From assembly GCA_024403615.1 (NCBI GenBank), contig JAKSRM010000006.1:42913-106912 (forward strand): a stretch of 64,000 nt of DNA, read 5' to 3'. Positions 36,706-45,381 of the stretch are shown here, one piece after another. The first letter of the stretch is position 1. Each line of letters opens with the position of its first letter. The notes under the pieces were generated by a model. That model worked only from the letters and a program-made list of their open reading frames with translations. It ran no database searches and was not told where the DNA came from. The position numbers were made by a program, and so were the translations under genes. This DNA comes from Lachnospiraceae bacterium (GTDB lineage: Bacteria > Bacillota > Clostridia > Lachnospirales > Lachnospiraceae).

Positions 36706-36822
36706 AAATGCGCGATTTTTCACTTTCAGTGAGCTTTTCAGGGCATTTTTGAATAAAAAGTGCTCTGAAACCGAAATATCGCGCATAAGAATGCCCCCAA
36801 AATGAGATATCGCGCATTTTTT
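36705..36822. repeat. Palindromic intergenic element, copy 1
   Basis: ATGCGCGAT (36708-36716) pairs with ATCGCGCAT (36778-36786); inside, TTTCAGTGAGC pairs with GCTCTGAAA and GCATTTTT with AAAAAGTGC, giving one long imperfect hairpin. A third arm ATATCGCGCAT recurs at 36807-36817. The AAAATGCGCGATTTTTCA start and the TTTCAGTGAGC and GTGCTCTGAAAC blocks recur at 58152-58271, and the start alone at 63982-64000. Confidence 0.75.
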
Positions 36823-36866
36823 TGTAGAAATGCAGGAAATTTCATTTTAGGGGCATTTCGTTTTCA

Positions 36867-37316
36867 TCAAGTTTTGCCGACGAAAGTGGTTCTGCATTTC
36901 GGGCAGGAAATCTGGACTTTTCCATGTCCCTTAGGAACCCGGATGGTAGTTTTGCAAGTCGGACAAGTAAAATATTTATAAGTCTTTCTCTCTTTAAACC
37001 GACGAGTCTGAATCTTAAAGAATCCCTTGATTTTCCGGAAGAATTTCTTTACTGAGTTGCTTGCTTTCAGGTAAGCAGCTCGTTCTTTTAATCTGGCATT
37101 TCGGTTTTTGGAAAGGCTACGGAAAATGGAGTAAATCAATAAGGCTAATCCCAGATAATATAAATATCCCAGTGGTGGCCAAAGCCGCTGGAAGAAGGTC
37201 AGAATCAAAACCACTAAGGTTGCGATGTTTAGAAAACGGTTCAGTTCATCGTTGCCGTAGCGTCCTGCCATGAAGCGGCTGATTTTATATGCAAAGTTTT
37301 GTAAAAATTTTCTCAT
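36867..37316 (-). CDS. Small membrane protein with C-terminal zinc ribbon
   Basis: 149 residues. AGGAGAG precedes the ATG on the minus strand. Two membrane helices (about 28-45 and 48-65), a long basic linker (about 70-115), then a zinc ribbon CPTCKTTIRVPKGHGK...CPKCRTTF. It is divergently placed from another zinc-ribbon membrane protein (37564). Function unknown; a membrane-tethered nucleic-acid or protein-binding ribbon is possible. Confidence 0.75.
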   Translation of the reverse strand: MRKFLQNFAYKISRFMAGRYGNDELNRFLNIATLVVLILTFFQRLWPPLGYLYYLGLALLIYSIFRSLSKNRNARLKERAAYLKASNSVKKFFRKIKGFFKIQTRRFKERKTYKYFTCPTCKTTIRVPKGHGKVQISCPKCRTTFVGKT

Positions 37317-37494
37317 GGTTCTCTCCTAAGTCCGTATCATCAAGTCTAAAATGAGTTTTTAATTTATTTGTCTAAAAATGAGTCGTGGGCCTGCGCAAGG
37401 CCTCTTTTAATACTATATCATTATTTCATAGTGTCGTGAATATTATGTGAAAAGAAATTGCGGGGAAGAGAACCTTAAGAATCCACGTTTGTTA

Positions 37495-37523
37495 TTTCAA
37501 AAGTCTCATAAAAATGGTATGAT
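37495..37523 (+). promoter_or_regulatory. Weak promoter of the zinc-ribbon/TPM operon
   Basis: TTTCAA, 17-bp spacer, TATGAT (37518-37523), 40 bp before the start. The rest of the 247-bp divergent region holds no other clear feature. Confidence 0.35.
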
Positions 37524-37563
37524 ATATGAGTAACTGATTTGGATCATACAAGGAGGTTAGCAA

Positions 37564-39246
37564 ATGGTTAAATGTCCACACTGCGGCGGGGAAATGGAAT
37601 ACCTGCCGGGTACAGAAATAATCAAATGCGAATACTGTGGCAGTGAATTTTCACCGTTGGATGCAGAGCAGGAAAAACAGCTGAATGCAACGGAACACAA
37701 AGTTACAGAAACTCGCAAAAATACAGAAACCAAAGAAGACGAGACTTATGAAGCTCATATTTTCACCTGTCCACAGTGCGGTGGAAGTATTTTGAGTACC
37801 GATGAAGCAGCAGTTACCTTCTGTTCCTTCTGCGGATCTCAGGTAACTCTTCAGAGCCGTCTCGTTCGAATGAAAAAGCCGGATCGCATTATTCCGTTCC
37901 AGATTGGAACCGATGAATGCAAAAAGGCTTATTTAAGCAGAGTAAGGAAAGCAATTTTTGCACCGTCATCTATGAAAAAAGACATGCAGGTACAAAAATT
38001 CCGCGGTATTTATATGCCATATTGGGTTTATTCTGTTGGAGCAGATGACGCCATCGTTGTTAAATCTAGTAAAACCCATCAGTCCGGAAGTTATACTGTT
38101 ACGGAAAAATATCAGACCACCATTCAGACTTCGGGTTCCATTGATGGTATTGCTTATGATGCAGCGGCTGCTTTTTCCGATGAGTTAAGCCAGTCTCTCG
38201 CTCCTTTCGACATGGATAAATCCGAGCCATTTAATGCGGCGTACATGTCTTCTTTCTATGCAGATAAGGGAGATGTTGCGGAGCGCACCTATGAAGATGA
38301 GGCAATTGAAGTTGCATCACAGAAAATAGGCCAGATGGTTCTTGATTCCAGCATGAAAAAATATGGCGTTACCCAGGAAGACATCACCAATGCTTTTGCA
38401 ACTTCCGAAGTGAAGGGCTCCGTTTCCTACCTGCCGGTATGGTTTATGGCCCTGAAAAATAAAAGAGGCGACAAGGTTAGCTATGCGGCAGTAAATGGTC
38501 AGACCGGAAAAACTGCAGTAGACCTTCCGGTAGATTTCCTGAAATATATTATCGGGTCGCTGATTATCGCTATTCCGATTTTCCTGTTGTTAACTATGGC
38601 GGTAACCATTACACCGACCGTTCTGTCCATTATCGTTATGATTCTGTCTGGTGTTGTTGCACTGCTTACCAACTCTCAGCTGAACACCGTTTATCTGAGA
38701 GAAAAACGATTCGATGATATGGGACTGGCATCGACAGACAAAGCGCTTCAGGCAGAAATTAAAAAAGTAAAAGGAAAACAGGTAAAGAAGAAAACGAAAA
38801 AAACTCAGCAGAGCGTCGGCTCTAATATTCTGGGCTCTTTCTTTATGCTTCCGGTAATTATGGTAGCGGGATTCGGAGGCTTAAGCGACTTGATTTATGA
38901 TGATGATTTAGCCATTGGGATTTCTTTCTTTGCCTGGGTAGCAATTCTTATTATCCGACTGGTTATGAATCTGGCAAGCCGCAAAAGTCCAAGTACGGTG
39001 TTCTCCATGAAAGTTCCGTTTAGCTATAAGCTGAAGACCATCTGGAAGCCGTTAGCAGGCATTTTAATCTGCGGTCTGGTGATGATTGTCTTCCCAGTTG
39101 ACGACTTGTATTATTACCTGTCCGACATCGTGGCCATTATTCTTGCTGGTTGGACAGTGTTTGATTTAATTCGAGGTCATAATAAGCTGACCATTCGAAA
39201 ATTACCTCAGTTCGGTAAGAGAGGAGGTGACGAGCATGAATATTAA
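37564..39246 (+). CDS. TFIIB-type zinc-ribbon membrane protein
   Basis: 560 residues. Two zinc ribbons at the N-terminus: CPHCGGE...CEYCGSEF (about 4-27) and CPQCGGS...CSFCGSQ (about 71-93). A soluble middle region (about 100-320) follows, then about seven membrane helices split by a Lys-rich segment (KGKQVKKKTKKT). Such proteins often sit with TPM-domain proteins, as here: the next gene overlaps by 11 bp. Likely a membrane-protein quality-control or trafficking factor; not proven. Confidence 0.8.
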   Translation: MVKCPHCGGEMEYLPGTEIIKCEYCGSEFSPLDAEQEKQLNATEHKVTETRKNTETKEDETYEAHIFTCPQCGGSILSTDEAAVTFCSFCGSQVTLQSRLVRMKKPDRIIPFQIGTDECKKAYLSRVRKAIFAPSSMKKDMQVQKFRGIYMPYWVYSVGADDAIVVKSSKTHQSGSYTVTEKYQTTIQTSGSIDGIAYDAAAAFSDELSQSLAPFDMDKSEPFNAAYMSSFYADKGDVAERTYEDEAIEVASQKIGQMVLDSSMKKYGVTQEDITNAFATSEVKGSVSYLPVWFMALKNKRGDKVSYAAVNGQTGKTAVDLPVDFLKYIIGSLIIAIPIFLLLTMAVTITPTVLSIIVMILSGVVALLTNSQLNTVYLREKRFDDMGLASTDKALQAEIKKVKGKQVKKKTKKTQQSVGSNILGSFFMLPVIMVAGFGGLSDLIYDDDLAIGISFFAWVAILIIRLVMNLASRKSPSTVFSMKVPFSYKLKTIWKPLAGILICGLVMIVFPVDDLYYYLSDIVAIILAGWTVFDLIRGHNKLTIRKLPQFGKRGGDEHEY

Positions 39247-40087
39247 AATGAATTTTGGAAAGAAAATTGCAACCTTTGGTGCGTTTCTTCTGGCAGCAAT
39301 TTTGACGGTGCTTTTCGTGCTCGCCCCTATGACTACGAAGGCGGACGTAATTGAGTACACGGATCCAGAAACGGGACACGGACTGGTTGTATGGGATGCA
39401 GCGGACCTTTTAACCGATTCCGAGGAAGAAGATCTGGCAGAAGTCATGAAGCCGGCTTTGGCATATGGAAATATTATGTTTGCATCGGATGACGCATATC
39501 ATTCCGACAGCGTTCAGTATGCCGCAGAGGCTCATTATAAAGAATACTTCGGTTACGAAGGCGGAACTTGTATGTTCATCGATATGGACTATAGAGAAAT
39601 TTTCATTTTCTCCGATGGCCATAATCTGGACGTCATCAATAAAGCAAAATCCAATTCCATTACGGATAACTGCTATAAATATGCATCCGATGGAGACTAT
39701 TATTCTTGTGCAGAATCTTGTTTCCAACAGATCAATCGGCTGTTAGGTGGCGGAAAGATCAACGAGCCGATGAAAAACATTTCCAACGCGATTCTGGCAA
39801 TTTTGGTGGGAATGATTATCTGTGCGATTATTGTTATGGGCACCATGAGAGTGAAGAGAGCTTCCATGAAAGACCTGGCAGCCAATGCCCAAAATAATCT
39901 GACTCCGGCGAAAGTAACGATTGTTAAGACTGGGGAAAGCAAGACTAGAAATTCTTCTGGCGGCGGCTTCTTTATCGGCGGCGGAAGTTCCGGCGGTGGT
40001 GGCGGCGGCTTCTCCGGTGGCGGCGGAGGCGGCTTCTCCGGTGGTGGCGGAGGTCACTCTGGCGGAGGCGGAGGCCACAGATTCTAA
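39236..40087 (+). CDS. TPM-domain (YgcG-like) membrane protein with Gly-rich tail
   Basis: 283 residues. ATG 39236 is 9 bp after AGGAGG; an in-frame GTG overlaps the ribosome site. Signal peptide to about TKADV, TPM domain (about 45-175, with VVWDAADLLTDSEEEDL at its start), one membrane helix (about 187-205), and a C-terminal tail of GGGGGFSGGGG-type repeats ending GGHRF. TPM proteins help membrane-protein assembly or repair in other organisms. Translationally coupled to the zinc-ribbon gene. Confidence 0.85.
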   Translation: MNIKMNFGKKIATFGAFLLAAILTVLFVLAPMTTKADVIEYTDPETGHGLVVWDAADLLTDSEEEDLAEVMKPALAYGNIMFASDDAYHSDSVQYAAEAHYKEYFGYEGGTCMFIDMDYREIFIFSDGHNLDVINKAKSNSITDNCYKYASDGDYYSCAESCFQQINRLLGGGKINEPMKNISNAILAILVGMIICAIIVMGTMRVKRASMKDLAANAQNNLTPAKVTIVKTGESKTRNSSGGGFFIGGGSSGGGGGGFSGGGGGGFSGGGGGHSGGGGGHRF

Positions 40088-40107
40088 AAATATTTGAGAT
40101 AGCAAGA

Positions 40108-40136
40108 AAACCCGAGCAATACTGCTCGGGTTTTTT
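40108..40136 (+). terminator. Intrinsic terminator
   Basis: CCCGAGCA-atac-TGCTCGGG flanked by A run and T6. Confidence 0.92.
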
Positions 40137-40176
40137 GAAATATTGCTAGAAATCGGTAAGGGCTTGACGAAAAATG

Positions 40177-40395
40177 CCAGTTGTGAATGATTTGCATATA
40201 TGCGTTGATAGGCGATTTACAAATCTTTCCAGTTGTGAACGATTTGCTTAAATGTGTTCATAGGCGATTGGCGAAACTTTCCAGTTATGAACGATTATTT
40301 GTTCATTTTCTTATTGCTTTAACGAAATAATCATTCACAACCGGAAAATTTGGTAAAAAAACTAGAGGTGAAATCTTAAAATCATTCACAACTGG
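40177..40395. repeat. 52-bp direct repeats followed by inverted copies
   Basis: CCAGTTGTGAAYGATTTGC starts at 40177, 40229 and (as CCAGTTATGAACGATT) 40281, an exact 52-bp period; the first two units are similar over their full length (..GATAGGCGATT.., ..CATAGGCGATT..). The reverse complement, ATCATTCACAAC(C/T)GG, occurs near 40330-40344 and 40381-40395, about 51 bp apart. The array lies in the 498-bp space between the TPM gene and the nuclease-like gene; beyond it, to 40585, I see only AT-rich sequence with a faint further copy near 40532. Confidence 0.8.
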
Positions 40396-40585
40396 AGAAA
40401 ATGGATAAATTGCATGAAATAATGAAAAATATATGAGATATGCGAGTAAACGTTTTGAATTTCATTTTAATTTATGTTAATATTCTAAAAAATTTATGAT
40501 ATGTTTCTAAGAAATCTTAGATAAGTTCATAATCCATTCACGACATATTCTGTCAAAAATTCCAAATAAATAAAAGGTTAATCAT

Positions 40586-41587
40586 ATGGCTAAGACGATT
40601 GTAATCACTTATCCTTCGGCATTGCATTTTTGGTTGGATGGGACTGACCGAGACCATTCCGACCGTTATTCTTATGAAAAAAGGAAGGTCAGTAATTTGC
40701 CACCCATATTTGCAGTTCCGGATTTTAGAAAAATAGCATTAGAAGTTGCACAGGATTTTTGTTTTCCTACGCCTGTTACATTTATGGTTCCTAATTCCCA
40801 GGCGAGAAGGAATGGTAAAAACTGGAAGAGTGTTGTTCGTCCGAAACATCTTACAGAACAAAGCTTTGTAAAAATCGATGAAACATTGTATCCGGGATTG
40901 GACGGCTATGATATTTATATGGCAAGTCCTGAGTATTGTTTCTTGTGCGCGGCAAGAGACTATGAACGAGAAAAACTGGTGGAATTAGGATGTAATTTAT
41001 GTGCAATCTATGTGAATGATAGCAATGAACCATATTTGCAACGAAAAAGGCGCCCACTCACATTTCAGGATGCGTTATGTAAATATTTGAAGGAAACAGA
41101 TCAGATAAAAGGCAGAAAGAAAGCATTGACAGCTTCTCAGTATGTGATAGATGGTTCCGGTTCGCCAATGGAGAGTAAACTTGCGACCATTGCCTGTTTG
41201 CCAAAATCGTTAGGTGGATATGGACTCCCTCGGCCGAAACTAAACTATGAAATTGTTCATAATGATGAGGGCCGAGCTTTTCTGAAAAGAGAGACTAGTA
41301 GCTGTGATATGGTTTGGATAAAGGAGAAAATAATATTGGAATATGATAGCGACTTATCTCATTTGGACAGAAATCAATTCGCTTATGATAAAAAGAAATA
41401 CCGGGCATTGCAGATGTCTGGATATCAAGTGTATCCAGTAATTCGCGATGATTTGCGGTCTCTGACAACGTTGGATTCCCTATTTTTTACCTTAAGAAAA
41501 AATTTGAAAATGAAGAAGGAAGAAGAGCGGTTGAACCAGTATGTTGAGATAAGGAGAAAAGTTTATCAAAATTTGTTCTCAAAATAA
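40586..41587 (+). CDS. DUF559-like putative nuclease
   Basis: 333 residues. The N-terminal half resembles AbiEi-like regions of actinobacterial and clostridial proteins; the C-terminal half (about 190-300) looks like a DUF559/Vsr-type PD-(D/E)XK fold: GSPMESKLATIACLP (Glu), LPRPKLNYEI, IILEYDSDLSH (Glu/Asp), then ..D..K...L...GYQVYPV.R. Coding sequence is AT-richer and less codon-biased than its neighbours, and it sits alone behind a repeat array, as expected for an acquired accessory or defence gene. A start at ATG 40586 with AAAGGTT upstream. Function is inferred, not known. Confidence 0.6.
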   Translation: MAKTIVITYPSALHFWLDGTDRDHSDRYSYEKRKVSNLPPIFAVPDFRKIALEVAQDFCFPTPVTFMVPNSQARRNGKNWKSVVRPKHLTEQSFVKIDETLYPGLDGYDIYMASPEYCFLCAARDYEREKLVELGCNLCAIYVNDSNEPYLQRKRRPLTFQDALCKYLKETDQIKGRKKALTASQYVIDGSGSPMESKLATIACLPKSLGGYGLPRPKLNYEIVHNDEGRAFLKRETSSCDMVWIKEKIILEYDSDLSHLDRNQFAYDKKKYRALQMSGYQVYPVIRDDLRSLTTLDSLFFTLRKNLKMKKEEERLNQYVEIRRKVYQNLFSK

Positions 41588-41695
41588 TGGAGAGTGCAAT
41601 TGGATAGTAAATCATGTTAATTCGGAAAGAATAAAATCCGCGAAACTCTTTTTTGTAAATATAGTGAAAGTTCTGCCCCTTTGTTGAAAGAATGA

Positions 41696-41704
41696 TGTTA
41701 TAAT
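41696..41704 (+). promoter_or_regulatory. Extended -10 promoter of the MFS gene
   Basis: TGTTATAAT with no convincing -35 box, 32 bp before the start codon; the same extended -10 as at 9228 and 24268. Confidence 0.45.
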
Positions 41705-41736
41705 AATTCCAATTTCTAATTTAAAAGGACAGAAAA

Positions 41737-42927
41737 ATGGAAAATAAAGCAACTTATAGTAAATCAAAAATTGGCTGGATGATATTCGCCATTGTGTTCT
41801 GTGGTCTGGTTCAGGGCTTCGGAACTTTTAAACTCATCCCTATGCAGGATGCGATTCAGAATTATTTCAACATAGATGCCGGCGCATACGGAATTCTTGC
41901 TTCCGCACAGAACTGGATGATGATTGCATTCTCCGTTCCAATGGGTTATTTGATCCGTAAAATTCCAAGTAAGTGGAGTATGAGCATCGGTTATTGCCTG
42001 GCCATTCTTGGCGTAATCCTTCAGATTACAACCAAGAGCTTCCCAGTTTTCGTAGCAGGAAGACTGATTGAAGGTGGCGGTTTCGGTTTCGTACAGCTTG
42101 GTAACGGAAGTCTGATTCTGAACTTAGTAGAAGAAAACCGCAAGAGCTTTTGGAGCTGCGTCATGGTTGTAACCACCGTTCTTCCACAGGTAGTTACCAC
42201 AAAGGTTGGCTCTGTGCTGGTAATTAACACGGGACTTTCCTTCCAGAACGTATTTGCTCTGATTGGTGGTCTTCAGGTTCTGGCACTGATTATCTGGATT
42301 ATCATTATTCCGGTTTCCCTTCGTGCCTATGGCGTAGAAAGCTCCGTAAAACCGACCAAGGAACAGACCAGAAGAGTCTATCGGAATCCAGACGTTTGGT
42401 TGACCTCTCTGGCTTTTATTTCCTTCAACGCAGCAACCATCGTATTTGCAAACTATGTCGTTAAGCTGATGACCTGGAAGGGCATGGACCCGGGCGAGGC
42501 AGCTTCTACTTACAGCTATGCGGCAGTTATCGGTGTAGCAGCCATGCTGTTCTTCGGATGGCTTTCCGACAAGCTTCATACCAAGAAGAAAATCGTCATT
42601 GCGTCTCTGTTTACCTGTGCAGTTTCTTTCATTTTACTGCGCTACCTGCCAAACGGCTTGATGTGGATTTACGTTATCGTCTTCGGTATCTCTAGAAGCG
42701 TAACCGGTCTGACCAATGGTGCGGCAGCAGATTTAGCAGAAGTTCCAAGCGATGTTCCAATCGTAAGCTCCGTAAGAAACACCATCATGCAGCTGGGCTC
42801 TGTTGTTATGGGTATCGTGTTAGGCTTCGTTATCCAGTATGCTGGCTACACTTGCGCAGTATTCATTATCATCGCAGAACTGATCGTTTCTATCGTTCTG
42901 TGGCTGTTTGTTAAGAGGGTTAAGTAG
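41737..42927 (+). CDS. MFS transporter
   Basis: 396 residues with twelve hydrophobic segments and a central cytosolic loop with a basic stretch (about 200-215). FFGWLSDKLHTKKK (about 270-283) is the MFS loop motif between helices 8 and 9, and the loop 2-3 region has PMGYLIRKIPSK. Overall pattern is of the anion/sugar-acid or cyanate/nitrate type, but the substrate is not identifiable. AAAGGACAG ribosome site. Single-gene unit with a terminator at 42958. Confidence 0.85.
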   Translation: MENKATYSKSKIGWMIFAIVFCGLVQGFGTFKLIPMQDAIQNYFNIDAGAYGILASAQNWMMIAFSVPMGYLIRKIPSKWSMSIGYCLAILGVILQITTKSFPVFVAGRLIEGGGFGFVQLGNGSLILNLVEENRKSFWSCVMVVTTVLPQVVTTKVGSVLVINTGLSFQNVFALIGGLQVLALIIWIIIIPVSLRAYGVESSVKPTKEQTRRVYRNPDVWLTSLAFISFNAATIVFANYVVKLMTWKGMDPGEAASTYSYAAVIGVAAMLFFGWLSDKLHTKKKIVIASLFTCAVSFILLRYLPNGLMWIYVIVFGISRSVTGLTNGAAADLAEVPSDVPIVSSVRNTIMQLGSVVMGIVLGFVIQYAGYTCAVFIIIAELIVSIVLWLFVKRVK

Positions 42928-42957
42928 AGCGACAGCTCCTTTAGTTTTCATAAAAAT

Positions 42958-42982
42958 AAGGCGGTCTTTCGACCGCCTTTTC
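42958..42982. terminator. Bidirectional intrinsic terminator
   Basis: AAGGCGGTC-tttc-GACCGCCTT between the converging MFS and peptidase genes. Confidence 0.85.
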
Positions 42983-43001
42983 TAATGATTAATTTGTCAT
43001 T

Positions 43002-43103
43002 ATAGAGCACGAAAGTTCCTACTTGCCGCTGCCTTACAGAGCAAGTAAGTTCCTGCTTGCCTCAACATCACAGAGCAAGTAAGTTCTGGATTGCCTCTAC
43101 ATA
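43002..43103. repeat. 34-bp tandem repeat across the end of the peptidase gene
   Basis: Three copies of a unit like ACAGAGCAAGTAAGTTC start at 43002 (diverged), 43036 and 43070. The copy at 43070-43103 encodes the last residues of the M20 peptidase (EAIQNLLAL); the stop codon lies at the junction, and the other two copies are non-coding. Confidence 0.8.
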
Positions 43104-44426
43104 AATCTCAACCTGTTTCTGCATATGGTCGATTTCCATGCACTCGTTTGGCTCATGGATATGAGTGATAGCACCTGGGAATTCGCAACCGAAAGCGATG
43201 ATTCCAGGAATTGCTTTTGCGTAAGTTCCACCGCCGATAACCATCGGTTTAGTTTCGGTATCGCCAGTAATCTTAACGTAAGCATCTACCAGAGCTTTTA
43301 CCATTGGAGAATCTACAGGGAAGAATAAAGGCTCGCCGATGGCTTTGATTTCGCACTTGCCGTTTTCATCTTCTAAGCGGTCCTTAATCCGTTCGCGAAT
43401 TTCTGGCTCATGGAAGGTTACAGGAACACGGATGTCGATGGTGCAGTTAATTACGCCGTCTACGGTTTTCACAACACCATTGCAAAGAGTTAATGCGCCG
43501 TACTCGTCTTCAATACCGATGTTGAAGCCTTCGCCGGTTCCTTTGCATCCGATATGGGAGTTGTAATATTTTACGAAATCGTCTTCGAAACCAGCCTCTG
43601 CCAGAGCTTTCATGGTATAGCCTGCAGCGTTCACGCCTAACCATGGAGTGCTAGCGTGAGCGGAAGCACCGATTGCGAGAATGGTCAGTTTTCCATCTTC
43701 TTCCGTTAAGGTGAATTCCTTTAATTCGGTAGCTGCAAGAGCGGCTTTTAATGCCTCAACATCTACCGCGCCTGCAGGAATCACGGTCTCGCAACGATGG
43801 CAAACAGCGTTGGTAACAAAGCCGCCGTTCATAGAGATAATCTTTGTGTTCTTGCTGGTAACATCCATGTGCATATGACCTTTTTCACCATAGATGCCAG
43901 GGAAGCTTCCGTCTGGAGTGAAACCTAAGGTAATTGGTTCTTCTACTTTGTTGTAGTGCTCCATGCACTTCATACCGGTTTCTTCATTGCAACCAAAGAG
44001 CAGGCGGACACGTTTGTTCATTGGAATGCCTTCGTCCTTCAACAGTTTCATTGCATAAAGAGCACAAACAGCGCCACCCTTATCATCGGAAACGCCACGT
44101 CCGTAAAGAACGCCGTCTTTTTGTACAATCTGGAAAGGATCTGTATCCCAGCCATCGCCAACCGGAACGATATCCAGATGGGCTACGATACCTAAAATGT
44201 CTTTGCCTTCTCCCATTTCTGCGTAGCCACAGTAGCCATCCAGATTCTTCGTTTTGAAGCCCATAGATTCTGCCATAGAAAGGGCCTCTTCCAGACAAGC
44301 GTAAGTTTCATCACCGAAAGGTTTTCCCGGTTTTGCGTCTGCCAGTTCGGAATTGTATTTTACCAGACGACCAAGGGAAGCAATCATTTCGTCCGTAAGT
44401 TGAACAACTTTTTCTTTTGTATTCAT
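43068..44426 (-). CDS. M20 family dipeptidase (PepV/Sapep type)
   Basis: 452 residues. The minus-strand ATG at 44426 is 8 bp after GGAGG; the longer frame would include that site. Metal-site motifs: VAHLDIVPVGDGWDTDPF (about 80-97), GRGVSDDKGG (Asp), NEETGMKCMEHY (Glu pair), TPDGSFPG, and a late His near THIHEPNE. PepV-type dinuclear zinc dipeptidases cleave dipeptides, often those with beta-Ala or D-residues. It follows the GH25 lysozyme gene by 48 bp on the same strand, suggesting peptide recycling after wall turnover. Confidence 0.9.
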   Translation of the reverse strand: MNTKEKVVQLTDEMIASLGRLVKYNSELADAKPGKPFGDETYACLEEALSMAESMGFKTKNLDGYCGYAEMGEGKDILGIVAHLDIVPVGDGWDTDPFQIVQKDGVLYGRGVSDDKGGAVCALYAMKLLKDEGIPMNKRVRLLFGCNEETGMKCMEHYNKVEEPITLGFTPDGSFPGIYGEKGHMHMDVTSKNTKIISMNGGFVTNAVCHRCETVIPAGAVDVEALKAALAATELKEFTLTEEDGKLTILAIGASAHASTPWLGVNAAGYTMKALAEAGFEDDFVKYYNSHIGCKGTGEGFNIGIEDEYGALTLCNGVVKTVDGVINCTIDIRVPVTFHEPEIRERIKDRLEDENGKCEIKAIGEPLFFPVDSPMVKALVDAYVKITGDTETKPMVIGGGTYAKAIPGIIAFGCEFPGAITHIHEPNECMEIDHMQKQVEIYVEAIQNLLAL

Positions 44427-44474
44427 AGTTAAGTCCTCCATTATATTCTCACGGCGGGCAAAGACATGCTGCCG

Positions 44475-45287
44475 TTATTTACAAATTCGTATATTGATAT
44501 CACAGTTATTGGCAATGCCGTCAATTTGAGCAGATTCGGAATACTGCCATACATTAAACAGGTAATCCGTTGCCGGAAGTTCTGTGTATTTCGCAAACCA
44601 TAAGTCCCACTGGGACAAATTGTTCCAGTCCAGATGACGAGAAATCCAAGTCTCGTTGGAGTAGATTCCGCCACGGAATCCGTTTTCTTCCACACGTTCA
44701 CAGAAGGCGTTAATGATGTTGGTATAGTCTTCTGTTGTCAGAGCATCCGTACGGGCTGGCCCGCCAGCGGCTTCCAGGTCGATATAAACCGGCATAGTTA
44801 AATCAATTCCATAGACCTGTTCCAAAATCATGTCCGCTTCTTCCCGGGCCTCTTCTTCGTTGATGGCCTGAGAAACGAAATATACGCCACAGTCAATACC
44901 GGCTTCTACCGCGCCTTTTAAGTAGTGGCGCAGGTTGGAATCATAAACGAATTTTCCTGTTTCATAGCCTCGGTAGCCTACGCGCATAATAGCAAACTGA
45001 ACACCGTCGTTTTTCGCCCGCTCCCAATCGATTTCGCCAGTCCATTCGGAAACATCAATGCCGCAATAAGTTTTGTATTTTTTATTATCGTAGCTTCTGC
45101 GACCGTTGTCTGTAGTACTCCATTTAGAATCCTCCAGACTGAGGGCTGCTTGCTTCACATCGATTCCCTTCGGCTTTTTCCCCGTACAGGAAATAAGGCA
45201 CGCAACGATAACGCCGATGATTACAACGGCTGCAATAATGATAATGATAGGAGTTTTGATGGTTCCTTTGAGGGCTTTCTTTTTCAT
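44475..45287 (-). CDS. GH25 family lysozyme (membrane-anchored)
   Basis: 270 residues. N-terminal membrane helix or lipoprotein signal (about 12-34, ending ACLISC), then a GH25 barrel: GIDVSEWTGEIDWERAK (Asp), FAIMRVGYRGYETGK, CGVYFVSQAI, MPVYIDLEAAGG (the DxE catalytic pair), GIYSNETW and FNVWQYSES. It cuts the glycan of peptidoglycan outside the cell. First gene of a two-gene minus-strand unit with the M20 dipeptidase; the ribosome site is weak. Confidence 0.9.
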   Translation of the reverse strand: MKKKALKGTIKTPIIIIIAAVVIIGVIVACLISCTGKKPKGIDVKQAALSLEDSKWSTTDNGRRSYDNKKYKTYCGIDVSEWTGEIDWERAKNDGVQFAIMRVGYRGYETGKFVYDSNLRHYLKGAVEAGIDCGVYFVSQAINEEEAREEADMILEQVYGIDLTMPVYIDLEAAGGPARTDALTTEDYTNIINAFCERVEENGFRGGIYSNETWISRHLDWNNLSQWDLWFAKYTELPATDYLFNVWQYSESAQIDGIANNCDINIRICK

Positions 45288-45381
45288 TCGGTCAATCTTT
45301 CTGTGGTGCGAGCGGGTCCCCTTGTCACACTGTCGTTTCTATACTAAAATTATGATAACACACCAAAGGAAAAAAACAATT

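Noticed and set aside
40177..40395. CRISPR array
   Set aside because: Two to three units with similar, not unique, intervening sequence, a 52-bp unit and inverted copies; no cas genes.
45106..45381. N-terminal extension of PgeF
   Set aside because: It overlaps the GH25 gene on the other strand and has no homology to the family start; ATG 45382 fits.
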